From contig NZ_JAGSPJ010000004.1 of assembly GCF_018139545.1 (NCBI RefSeq), positions 1-64,000 on the forward strand: a stretch of 64,000 nt of DNA, read 5' to 3'. Each line of letters opens with the position of its first letter. Within the stretch, counting starts at the first letter, position 1. The notes under the pieces were generated by a model. It did no database searches, was not told where the DNA came from, and worked only from the letters and a program-made list of their open reading frames with translations. The position numbers and the translations under genes were made by a program. The DNA comes from Affinundibacterium fentianense. Lineage in GTDB: Bacteria > Pseudomonadota > Gammaproteobacteria > Burkholderiales > Burkholderiaceae_D. Shown one piece after another: positions 20,252-29,326 of the stretch.

Positions 20252-21658
20252 ATGAGCCTTCCTATTCTCCCAATCGTCATTAATTTGAGTGTTGCGACCG
20301 CAATCTGTGGCCTACTTTACTGGTTACAAGCGAAGCATCTTTCGTTTTCAAAACGTGTATTAATCGGATTAAGTTTGGGCATACTCCTCGGAGCGGTGTT
20401 CCAAACTTTTTATGGAAATGGTTCTCCCATTATTCAAGCGACAAATGCCTACCTGGATATAGTTGGCACAGGTTATGTCAAATTACTTCAAATGGTCGTG
20501 ATGCCGCTTATTTTGGTTTCCATCATCAGCGCAATCCTAAAGCTAAAAGATGTTAGTTCTCTCGGCAAAATTAGCTCATTGACGATCGGTACGCTCATGA
20601 TCACGACAATGGTTGCAGCTATCATCGGTTTTTTTATGGCGAAATTGTTTGGCCTAACGACTTTAGGACTCAATTTTACTTCCGCCGAATTTGCGAGGGG
20701 ACAATATTTGGAGGGAACACTCGCCAGTGCTAAAGCGATCAATTTTCCCGCAATGATATTGAGTTTCATCCCAGAAAATCCATTTTTAGATTTGACTGGG
20801 ACACGCAAAACTTCGACGATCGCCGTCGTTATTTTTGCGATTCTGATTGGTGTTTCCGCAACCAGTATTGCTGAAAAAAAGGCTGAGATCTTTCAATCAT
20901 TCAATCACTTTGTCGAGGTTGCTCAAGCCATCGTGATGCGTTTGGTGACACTCATTCTGCGTCTCACACCCTATGGCGTATTTGCATTGATTACTCAAGT
21001 TGTTGGCAAGTCCAATCGCGATGACATCTTAAACTTAATTAATTTCGTTCTAGCATCCTACAGTGCAATCTTCCTAATGTTTATCGTACATCTTTCGATA
21101 GTTGCTGCTTGTGGTCTCAATCCTTTGCGATATTTGCAGAAAATCTTTCCGGTTCTCGTTTTTGCGTTCACCTCTAGAACTAGCGCCGGCGCTATCCCTT
21201 TGAGCGTCCAAGTGCAACAGCAACGCTTGGGTACGCCAGAGGGGATAGCTAATTTTGCTGCATCATTTGGGGCAACGATGGGGCAAAATGGCTGTGCTGG
21301 CATCTATCCCGCGATGCTCGCGTTTATGATCGCACCATCAGTGGGAATTGATCCGATGTCTGTTTCTTTCGTTGCGTCATTGGTCGGCATCATCGCCATC
21401 GGCTCGATTGGGATCGCGGGAGTCGGCGGTGGCGCAACTTTCGCGGCACTTATCGTACTTTCATCGTTAGATCTTCCAGTTGCTTTAGCTGGCTTACTTA
21501 TTTCAATTGAACCGCTAATTGACATGGGCCGTACAGCTCTTAATGTGAGTGGCTCAATTACGGCTGGTACGGTAACAAGTAAAATACTTGGAGAAACCGA
21601 CTTAACTGTTTTCAACCAAATCCCCGAAGCAATTGGCACTGAAGATTCGGACACATAG
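20252..21658 (+). CDS. tcyP: L-cystine / dicarboxylate-type sodium symporter
   Basis: A 468-residue inner-membrane transporter of the DAACS family (dicarboxylate/amino acid:cation symporters) with about eight membrane helices and re-entrant loops. The segments FAFTSRTSAGAIPLSVQ and ATMGQNGCAGIYPAMLAFMIAP match the L-cystine branch (TcyP/YdjN) rather than the glutamate or C4-dicarboxylate branches. LISIEPLIDMGRTALNVSGS is the C-terminal substrate/ion site. Expected role: uptake of cystine as a sulfur source. Confidence 0.9.
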   Translation: MSLPILPIVINLSVATAICGLLYWLQAKHLSFSKRVLIGLSLGILLGAVFQTFYGNGSPIIQATNAYLDIVGTGYVKLLQMVVMPLILVSIISAILKLKDVSSLGKISSLTIGTLMITTMVAAIIGFFMAKLFGLTTLGLNFTSAEFARGQYLEGTLASAKAINFPAMILSFIPENPFLDLTGTRKTSTIAVVIFAILIGVSATSIAEKKAEIFQSFNHFVEVAQAIVMRLVTLILRLTPYGVFALITQVVGKSNRDDILNLINFVLASYSAIFLMFIVHLSIVAACGLNPLRYLQKIFPVLVFAFTSRTSAGAIPLSVQVQQQRLGTPEGIANFAASFGATMGQNGCAGIYPAMLAFMIAPSVGIDPMSVSFVASLVGIIAIGSIGIAGVGGGATFAALIVLSSLDLPVALAGLLISIEPLIDMGRTALNVSGSITAGTVTSKILGETDLTVFNQIPEAIGTEDSDT

Positions 21659-22174
21659 TTATTTGCTTGCTGTACAGGGATATTCAACACCCTCTCCTCC
21701 TCAATGAAATGGTGTTGAAGCATCCTAAACTATTAAGTCACGTCGCCTAGAGCAACATGGGCGACAGGGTCTTGTAAGAGCTTACTCAATAACAGACTCC
21801 AATAACTTTCATACCAGCAGTTTAGGAATTCATAGGATGGCAATCGGCGCGGCTGATATCCACAGATTCAATATGTGTTAAGCAGCCTCTCGAGACTGAC
21901 GCGCGCCCCATTTCTGGTCTCAGTTCAATTCGAGTTTTAGGTTATCTTTTTCGTGCTTATCTAAGTCTACTACAAACAAAATTGCTTCCTTCTGCACTTA
22001 TCCTCTGGGCATAGGGCATTTATCCACCTTCGCAACTTCAACTTTCTCGCTGCCAATTTTCTTGGAAACGCTTGCCTATTTCAGTGCAATTTTGTTCGAT
22101 TCAGGTTACATAATGAAAAAAGCCACGGTCTCCCGTGGCTTTTTTGTTTTACTCAAAAACCGTCAATACTCTGA
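21659..22174. other. Convergent intergenic region after tcyP
   Basis: A 516-nt gap between two convergent genes. It holds a 9-bp inverted repeat (TTCAACACC at 21683-21691, GGTGTTGAA at 21711-21719) just after tcyP that lacks a T-run, and a strong terminator at 22116-22150. I see no gene between them. Confidence 0.55.
22116..22150 (-). terminator. Bidirectional Rho-independent terminator
   Basis: Hairpin AAGCCACGG-TCTC-CCGTGGCTT with A6 on the left and a T-rich run on the right, so it can act on both strands. It lies 25 nt beyond the stop of the TonB-dependent receptor gene. Confidence 0.9.
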
Positions 22175-25100
22175 TTAGAATTTGTGGTGATATTCAACAG
22201 AGAATTTCATCGTTCTTGGTGTTTGGAAAGTACGACCTTCGCCATAGTTAGACAAGATGCCTTCGCCACTACCATCATCATACGCTTCTTGGCGAGCCAA
22301 GATCGTTTGTGAATTCAATGCGTTGAAGACGTCAACTTTGAAAGAAATACCTTTCAATACGACTGGTTTGTACGCAAAACTCAAGTCCAAACGTTTTTCA
22401 AATGGCAAACGTCCCAAGCTACCACGTGGTGCAGGCTTACCACCACACCAGAAGTATTCAGCACCATAACCAGGACCACCGTAGATCTTACCGAGTGGAT
22501 CTAAGTCTCCATTTTCCGCATCGATATTCGTTCCCAAACAAACTTTTGGACGACCCGATTGCACCAACAAGTTCGCACCAACGTTGAATTCTGGTGTGAC
22601 TTCATAGAATCCAAACGCCTTGAATTGATGAGTACGATCATTCGGCAACAAGCCTGTGGAATACGGTGTGAATTCTGGGAAGTCCCACGCTGCAGTAACT
22701 GCTACGTCTGTTTGACCAGTGTCAGAACGTGTTTGACCTTCCATGTTACCGTAGCTACGTGACCATGTGTAGTTGACTTTACCATACCAGCCGTTACGCA
22801 TTGGATGCTCAACAAACAAGTCCAACGCTTTGTATGAACGGGAAGCTTTTGGGAAGCCCAACTCAGCGGCGCTGAATGTAGCCCACTTACCAGCACCTGG
22901 AATGATTTGACCAAATTGATCATGTCCATCGATGAACACTGTTGCATCGCTGCCTGGGTTAAAGATGTAGCAAGACATGAAGTCTTTTGACACAACTGGA
23001 ATGCCATTTTTCTTAGCAAAATCAAATGCGCGGCGTGTATCGCAGTTATCATCAATACCAGCACCCAATTTACGGTATGTTACTTTTGCACCGAAATTCA
23101 ATGTTGGGCTGTATGCTTTTTCGAAACCTAAAGTCACCTCATCTTGGAAGTTTGGTTTCAAATCTTTCATAACAACAGCATTGATATTTTTTTGATTACC
23201 ATATTCACCGTCAACCGAGTACGGAGTATTGATCGCAACCAAACCAGTTGGCTGACCAAGATTGTCGATACCTGTGTACGTAAAGTCTTGGCTAGTCAAA
23301 GTAGAACGACTCGCTGCACGTGCTGCAACTTGTGTAGGCAATTGCAAGTAGTAACGACCTGTACTACCGAATACTTTCAAAGAAGAATCGCCATTTACGT
23401 CCCATGAAGCAGACAAGCGTGGCGCAATTTGGTTCTTCATGTCGATGAACTTACGACCTTCACCGTCTTTATTTGTGTATTGCTCATTACGGATACCAGC
23501 AACGATCAACAAATTCTTCGTGACTTGATAACGATCTTCGATGTATTGTGCAGATTGCGTTGCAGATGCGTCAGTAACAGACGTGAAGTTAGCTAAACGA
23601 ACATAGTAACCTTGTGTACCGTAGCCGCCAAAATTACCAACGATGCCAGCACGACCACCGGACAACAACACAGGAGAGAATTCACTGCCGGTTGGAACGT
23701 TACGATAAGTCCAAGAACCTCCACCTGCACGGAAAACACCCGCATTCTCAGACGTGATTACATTGTGATCAATACCACCACGGATTGTGTGTTGTCCAGC
23801 TTTCCATTCCAAGTCAGCGCGGAAGGATTTGATCTCATCATCACCTGGTTTCGCGATATTACCAGAGAATTTTTGATAGTTTTTATATAAGCCTTGTGCA
23901 TCCAACGCTGGTACGCGTTGACGTGGTGTTGTTGCACCGACAGAGCGTAAGTTACTATTAACATCATAGTCTTCATACGTTGTTGCACGTGGAGCTGAAC
24001 CGACGCCGTACAAAGTAGTGAAGGTCAAATTGTCAGTAAAGTTACCTGTGTATTTCAATGCGTTGGATACAGAACCACTTGCACCAGCATTTTTCGCACG
24101 GAACTCAGTGTACTTCGTTCCGCCTGGCGTAGAACTCATATAGTCCGCCGCACTCATTGCGTTACTTGGCGTTGGATCATTCAAGCCAAAAGTTTTCACT
24201 GTTTGAGTGTTATTATCACCAATAGAAGTCCACTCTAAACGGTGATCATCATTGATATTAAAATCAAATTTTGCCAAGTAACGTGTGTTTTCTGTGTTGT
24301 TTGTTGTCCAACCATCACGCGTTAAAGTTGTACTTTGTGCACTTGAGTTACGGCCAGTATCTGTTTTCGTTTGATCAACTGCCAAAAACATGAAGAGTTT
24401 ATCTTCAATGATTGGGCCACCCAAATACGCGCCATAGTAGGACTGCTTGTCCGTATTATTATTACGACGGAAATGAATTGTGCCGTCAGTTGCCTTATTG
24501 TTTGCATCACCCGTTACTGGATAATAGATATCGTCTGTTTTGGAACGTGTATTTTGTGGAGTAAAGCTCGCTGTAACGCCAGTTTCCCATTTGTTCGTGC
24601 CGCTCTTTGTCGTTACGTTCAAAACACCACCAATTGAACGACCAAATTCAGCACCGAAACCACCTGTGATAATTGACGCTTGGCCAATCGCACCAAATGG
24701 CAATTCGGAAGAGCCCAATTGTGTTAATGGATTAGTGACTGGAAAACCGTTAACATAAAACGCATTCTCAGAAACACCACTACCACCAAAACTGACACCA
24801 CCATATGCCGCATCAGCGCGGGTTGTGTTCGGAGCCAACAAAATAATGGAATTCAAATTCGTAGCAACCGGCAATTTCGCCAATTCTTTTGCTGTGAAGA
24901 TTGCGCCATTGTTGGTGTTGGAGATGTCGATACGTGTGCGAACAGCTGAAACTGTCACTTGTTGCGCTGCAGCAGCAGCGAACGATGCTTCCATACCTTG
25001 ACCGATAACCGCGTCAAATTCTTGCGTGCTCACAACTTTACCGTCGCGTACCAGTTCGACGCGGTAGTGACCTGCTGGCAATGCTGTTACAGAGTAACGA

Positions 25101-25324
25101 CCAGCTGCATCGAGGTTGATTGTACGTTTCAGACCTGTGTCTGTGTTGTTAATTTGAACAGTCGCACCAGCTGGGGATGCAACTTGACCATAAATCGTAC
25201 TCGTCGCGTTTGATTGTGCAAATGCCATTGGCGCAACGCCAATTGTTAATGCACTACCGCCGAAGGCAAGCACCAGTGCATGCGCAACCAGATTTTTCCT
25301 GAAGATCATATTTCTTTTCGACAT
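22175..25324 (-). CDS. TonB-dependent receptor with N-terminal carboxypeptidase-regulatory-like domain
   Basis: A 1049-residue outer-membrane receptor. A signal peptide ends near FAQSNA; a CarboxypepD_reg/Cna-B-like domain follows (about 40-115, IYGQVASPAGATVQINN, LPAGHYRVELVRDG), then the plug (from about 125; FYVNGFPVTNPL, GAEFGRSIGGVLNVTTKSGTN) and a 22-strand barrel ending in SVEYHHKF with the usual C-terminal aromatic. This OmpA/Oar-like class is common in organisms that use proteins and large peptides; the ligand is not known. It is divergent from another TonB-dependent receptor across 957 nt. Confidence 0.94.
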   Translation of the reverse strand: MSKRNMIFRKNLVAHALVLAFGGSALTIGVAPMAFAQSNATSTIYGQVASPAGATVQINNTDTGLKRTINLDAAGRYSVTALPAGHYRVELVRDGKVVSTQEFDAVIGQGMEASFAAAAAQQVTVSAVRTRIDISNTNNGAIFTAKELAKLPVATNLNSIILLAPNTTRADAAYGGVSFGGSGVSENAFYVNGFPVTNPLTQLGSSELPFGAIGQASIITGGFGAEFGRSIGGVLNVTTKSGTNKWETGVTASFTPQNTRSKTDDIYYPVTGDANNKATDGTIHFRRNNNTDKQSYYGAYLGGPIIEDKLFMFLAVDQTKTDTGRNSSAQSTTLTRDGWTTNNTENTRYLAKFDFNINDDHRLEWTSIGDNNTQTVKTFGLNDPTPSNAMSAADYMSSTPGGTKYTEFRAKNAGASGSVSNALKYTGNFTDNLTFTTLYGVGSAPRATTYEDYDVNSNLRSVGATTPRQRVPALDAQGLYKNYQKFSGNIAKPGDDEIKSFRADLEWKAGQHTIRGGIDHNVITSENAGVFRAGGGSWTYRNVPTGSEFSPVLLSGGRAGIVGNFGGYGTQGYYVRLANFTSVTDASATQSAQYIEDRYQVTKNLLIVAGIRNEQYTNKDGEGRKFIDMKNQIAPRLSASWDVNGDSSLKVFGSTGRYYLQLPTQVAARAASRSTLTSQDFTYTGIDNLGQPTGLVAINTPYSVDGEYGNQKNINAVVMKDLKPNFQDEVTLGFEKAYSPTLNFGAKVTYRKLGAGIDDNCDTRRAFDFAKKNGIPVVSKDFMSCYIFNPGSDATVFIDGHDQFGQIIPGAGKWATFSAAELGFPKASRSYKALDLFVEHPMRNGWYGKVNYTWSRSYGNMEGQTRSDTGQTDVAVTAAWDFPEFTPYSTGLLPNDRTHQFKAFGFYEVTPEFNVGANLLVQSGRPKVCLGTNIDAENGDLDPLGKIYGGPGYGAEYFWCGGKPAPRGSLGRLPFEKRLDLSFAYKPVVLKGISFKVDVFNALNSQTILARQEAYDDGSGEGILSNYGEGRTFQTPRTMKFSVEYHHKF

Positions 25325-26281
25325 GTAATTACCTTTTAAATTTATTAACTAGATACCATGTTTTATCGAAGTTTTTAACGAGTCCGCGGACGAAATCGAC
25401 ACTTCTCCGAACATACGCTAATTCTCTTTCTGCAGACCCTAATGTCACTTGAATCAGCAATGAGACTTTTATTACGAATTTTTGATGCTTTTAATGAATT
25501 AAAAAACCATCACCGTGCAAAAAAATCGCTTCGAGATGAAAACATTTTTCTATCCACACTGTCAATTTGATTCGAGTAAGGCAAAGTTCTGGATCACACC
25601 AAGGCGATAAAATACAAAACGGAAAGGTGTTAATAACAAGAAATAAATCGTTATCCCACCTTATTTTTTGCAGTAATTCGACGAAATGCCATATAAAATT
25701 TTGCCATTCAGCAAAAATAGAGCTCTACACAATTTTAATTACATTTTTTTTATTTAAAAAAATAGCAAAATAAAGTAACTTTTTATTACTGCCATTGATG
25801 TAAAAAAACAACAGAAAGCGCCTCACGGCATCGTTAAGCGTGTAGCTGCATTGTTGCAAAAATAGAACGCATGCCTCGCATTAAATCGCCGGCTAAAAGT
25901 TTCAATATAAACAACCTCGGTTACAACTAAAACATTCAATGTGCTCGATGTCAAAATAAAAAGTGGTGTTTTTGAAAATATATTATCATAAAATTAGATA
26001 GTTTTTTTTGTTAGCTGTCGCCTAACAACCACATTATTTAATCAAATTTTTCAATTACTTGAGATAATAATCGATGGTAATTAGGATCTTAATTTGCTTT
26101 TAAACTATGACTAATCTGCCTTTGCGAAAAGCGGTTATTTCGATTTTTTATTTTCATAAATCAAGTCACCTTGCCGATGCAAAAAAGTAGCTTTTCATTT
26201 AAAAAATGAAAAGTTGCAAAAAAAATAAAATGCATGCCATAAACATGCAAACACTCAATAAAACACAACGAGGAGTTAATT
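25325..26281. other. Long AT-rich divergent region between two TonB receptors
   Basis: A 957-nt AT-rich stretch between divergent outer-membrane receptor genes. I see no credible gene: the frame at 25567-25773 has no ribosome site or family likeness. It holds many A/T tracts and a perfect 10-bp inverted repeat at 26191-26213. The region is long enough for several promoters and operators. No Fur box could be supported. Confidence 0.6.
26191..26213. repeat. Perfect inverted repeat upstream of a TonB receptor gene
   Basis: CTTTTCATTT (26191-26200) and AAATGAAAAG (26204-26213) are separated by three bases, about 70 nt before the start of the receptor at 26282. It could be an operator or a leader hairpin. 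On the minus strand it is followed by CTAC and a T-run, so it could also end leftward transcripts. Confidence 0.6.
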
Positions 26282-29158
26282 TTGGCTAATCAATTCACAT
26301 TAAAGCGCAGCGTTATTGCTGTCGCTTTGACCCTTGCTTCATCGCAAGTGGTATTTGCTCAGCAAACTACGTCCGAACCGGCCGTGCAAAAAATCACGGT
26401 GACTGGTTCCAATATCAAACGTACTGAAAAAGAAGGTACATCACCAATTCACACGATTAGTGCTAAAGAGATCGCTGAAAGCGGTGCGGCAAATATTGCT
26501 GAATTGATGAAGCAAGTGCCATCGATGGGCTCTGATATCAATCAGGATTTGACTGGTGGTACATTCGCGGCAGGTGTGTCGACAGCGTCTTTACGCGGTT
26601 TGGGCTCCACATCCACATTGATTTTGCTGAACGGTCGTCGTATGACGCCATCTGCTTATGCAGATCCAAACAACGGCAACTCCACTTTATATGACTTAAA
26701 CAGTATCCCTTTGAGCGCGATCGAACGCGTTGAAATTTTCAAGGATGGTGCTTCTGCGGTCTACGGTTCCGATGCGATCGGTGGCGTTATTAACTTCATC
26801 ACAAAACGTAATTTCCGTGGCGCTGAAGGCGGCGTGAATCTAAGTGCAAATGATGACGGCAATTTTGGTCGTAAACGTGCAAATGCAACTGTCGGTATCG
26901 GTGATTTTGAAGCTGATGGCTACAATGCATTCTTTTCTGTCGACTATTCCAAGCGTGAACGCGTTGCTCGTGCAGATGTCACTGACATCGAATACGACAA
27001 ATATTTAACGATGAATGGTCGTTACGCATCACCTTACTCCAGTACTGTTTCTAAGTACGCATGGATTTACAAAGAAACGGCTCCTGGCAGTAAAAACTTT
27101 GGCGTGACTCGTGCAAACATGGCGACGAACTTGGTGACAGACATGAGCTGCCCTGATTCGCAAAAACTGACTTTGGGCGCACGCGAAGCGATTTTGCCAA
27201 CCAGTATCTTGTTCGGCCGCACGGTATGTAATTACAACGCAGACAAATACAGCGAAGCACAAGGTGAAGCAAAAGATTTGAGCATGATGGGCGTTGGTAG
27301 CTTGAAGATCACTGACAATGTAAGCGCATTTGCTGAAGTTGCTTACACAAAATCAGAACGTCCATACACAGGTGCGGGCGCGACTTTGGGAACAGGTCAA
27401 ACAACCAACTTTAAATCCACTGGTATCGCAGATCCATTCCAAATCATCTTGCCTATCGGTCACCCAGATAATCCATTCCCGACTGCACGTGCATCTGTCA
27501 GCGTCCGCTTGGAAGACAAATTGCGTACTCAAACAACGACCAATGAAAACGCTCGTGCTTTAGCAGGTTTGAAAGGTTCCAATTATGGTTTCGATTGGGA
27601 AACGGCAGTGTTGTGGAATCGTTCAGAACGCTTGCAAGAATATGATAACTTCTTCTACATTCCAACTCTGAAGAAAATCAATTCTGGCACATCAATGGCT
27701 GAGTTGTTCAAAGACCCAACTTTGATGAAAAACGTCAAAAACAATGGCGCAGCTGAAATTGCTCAATGGGATGCGAAAGCAACAACCGAGTTCGGTAAAT
27801 TAGGTGGTGGTGCTATTGGCTTAGCAACAGGTGTTGAGTTCCGCGAAGAGAAAATCGTTTTGACACCAGACGCTGACTTGGCAGCTGGTAACATTCTCGG
27901 TTTGAGTAACTCTGTAATCGACGGTACACGTAAAGTATCTTCCGCATTCATCGAGATGCGCACACCATTCTTGAAAAACTTCGAGATGGACTTCGCGGGT
28001 CGTTTCGACAAATACCCAGGCTTGAAAGCGAACTTCGTACCAAAAGTTGGCGCGAAATGGGATGTCAACAGCAGCTTGTCTTTCCGTAGCACTTATGCTG
28101 AAGGCTTCCGTGCTCCAGCGTTGGTTCAAGTTTTACCAGGTGGATCACAATTCTTCTTGAGCGGTTTGTGGGATCCAAAACGTTGTGAAGATGACGAACA
28201 AACACCAAAACCAAATGCAACGGCAGCTGACTGCTCTAAATCTGCATCTGGTACCGGTGGTGCGAACCCTGATCTGAAACCAGAAACAGCAAAGAGCTAC
28301 TCCTTTGGTTTGATCTTCTCGCCAACTCGCAATTTCGACTTGTTGTTGGATTGGTATAAGATCCGCAAAGAAGGCGAAGTCATGCTGGGTAGCGAATACC
28401 AAGCTTTGAAGGACGAAGATCGCTTCCCACAAAACATCGTACGTGATCCAAATCCAGTCAACTGGGTAACAAAAGATGGTGTACCAGTTCCAGGCACGGG
28501 TCCATTGTTGTCAGTGAAATTGCCATGGATCAACCAAGGCGCAACTGAAGTAACAGGTTTGGACTTGGAAATGCGTTTGCGTAACAACTTGGGTACGTGG
28601 GGTAACTTGTCCACAACCTTGCGCGGTTCTTACCAAATCTCTTACAAGATTGCACAAGTATTGGGTGACATCGAAAACAACGTTGCTGGTAAGCGCCCAG
28701 GCATTTACGACTGGAACTTGAGCAGTGGCCCAGATACACCACGCTTCAAAGGTGGCTTGTCAACAAACTGGTCACAAGGCCCACACAGTGTGACTGGCTC
28801 TATCAGTTACGTTGGCAGTGTTTCCTTGATGCGTAACCGCGATGCTGGCACGATCTATCCAGCTGAGTTCTGCTACTACGGCACGAAAAAAGCAACTGAT
28901 GCTGCGCCAAATCGTAATACTGCAAACCCACGTTTTGAAGAATTCGAAGAAAGCTGCAAAGTGCCAGATTGGACTACAGTTGGATTGGGATACACATACA
29001 CAGGCTTCAAAAATTTGAGCTTGTCATTGAATATCTCGAATATCTTCGACAGCAAGGCACCATATGATCCAGCTTATGTAACAAGTGGCTACAACACTGG
29101 TTTGCATAACAACTATGGTCGTTACTTCACATTGAGCGCTAAATACAAATTCAATTAA
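26282..29158 (+). CDS. TonB-dependent receptor
   Basis: A 958-residue outer-membrane receptor. A signal peptide (ending ASSQVVFAQQ) is followed by the TonB-box region VQKITVTGSNIKRTEKEG, the plug (ELMKQVPSMG, STASLRGLGSTSTLILLNGRR, VEIFKDGASAVYGSDAIGGVINFITKR) and a barrel ending FTLSAKYKFN. The start is TTG at 26282 with AGGAG at 26270-26274; no ATG fits, and the signal peptide begins here. The GSNIKRTE form is typical of receptors for peptides or complex organics in proteobacteria. An S9 peptidase lies downstream. Confidence 0.95.
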   Translation: MANQFTLKRSVIAVALTLASSQVVFAQQTTSEPAVQKITVTGSNIKRTEKEGTSPIHTISAKEIAESGAANIAELMKQVPSMGSDINQDLTGGTFAAGVSTASLRGLGSTSTLILLNGRRMTPSAYADPNNGNSTLYDLNSIPLSAIERVEIFKDGASAVYGSDAIGGVINFITKRNFRGAEGGVNLSANDDGNFGRKRANATVGIGDFEADGYNAFFSVDYSKRERVARADVTDIEYDKYLTMNGRYASPYSSTVSKYAWIYKETAPGSKNFGVTRANMATNLVTDMSCPDSQKLTLGAREAILPTSILFGRTVCNYNADKYSEAQGEAKDLSMMGVGSLKITDNVSAFAEVAYTKSERPYTGAGATLGTGQTTNFKSTGIADPFQIILPIGHPDNPFPTARASVSVRLEDKLRTQTTTNENARALAGLKGSNYGFDWETAVLWNRSERLQEYDNFFYIPTLKKINSGTSMAELFKDPTLMKNVKNNGAAEIAQWDAKATTEFGKLGGGAIGLATGVEFREEKIVLTPDADLAAGNILGLSNSVIDGTRKVSSAFIEMRTPFLKNFEMDFAGRFDKYPGLKANFVPKVGAKWDVNSSLSFRSTYAEGFRAPALVQVLPGGSQFFLSGLWDPKRCEDDEQTPKPNATAADCSKSASGTGGANPDLKPETAKSYSFGLIFSPTRNFDLLLDWYKIRKEGEVMLGSEYQALKDEDRFPQNIVRDPNPVNWVTKDGVPVPGTGPLLSVKLPWINQGATEVTGLDLEMRLRNNLGTWGNLSTTLRGSYQISYKIAQVLGDIENNVAGKRPGIYDWNLSSGPDTPRFKGGLSTNWSQGPHSVTGSISYVGSVSLMRNRDAGTIYPAEFCYYGTKKATDAAPNRNTANPRFEEFEESCKVPDWTTVGLGYTYTGFKNLSLSLNISNIFDSKAPYDPAYVTSGYNTGLHNNYGRYFTLSAKYKFN

Positions 29159-29205
29159 TCGTCGTTCACGACATAATTGAACCCAATTTAGTCCACAGTA
29201 GGTAA

Positions 29206-29238
29206 CACAAACGCCCCGTCATCGGGGCGTTTGTGTTT
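29206..29238 (+). terminator. Rho-independent terminator after the TonB receptor
   Basis: A 13-bp hairpin (CACAAACGCCCCG with its complement, 29206-29235) follows the receptor stop by about 50 nt. The T-run is short, so it is read as a terminator on stem strength. It separates the receptor from the S9 peptidase gene. Confidence 0.75.
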
Positions 29239-29326
29239 CGACTATGTGAATAGAAATGCTTGAATTTCTTTAAATTGAATTGATTCGATATTTCGCTCAG
29301 CGAATCGAATTAAATTAGGAGCCTCA

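Noticed and set aside
22257-25213. Several open frames on the opposite strand of the TonB receptor gene.
   Set aside because: They are shadows of a long, well-supported gene and have no ribosome sites or protein-family features.
26061-26085. GATAATAATCGATGGTAAT as a Fur box before the TonB receptor.
   Set aside because: Only the first hexamer matches the Fur consensus, so iron control is not supported.
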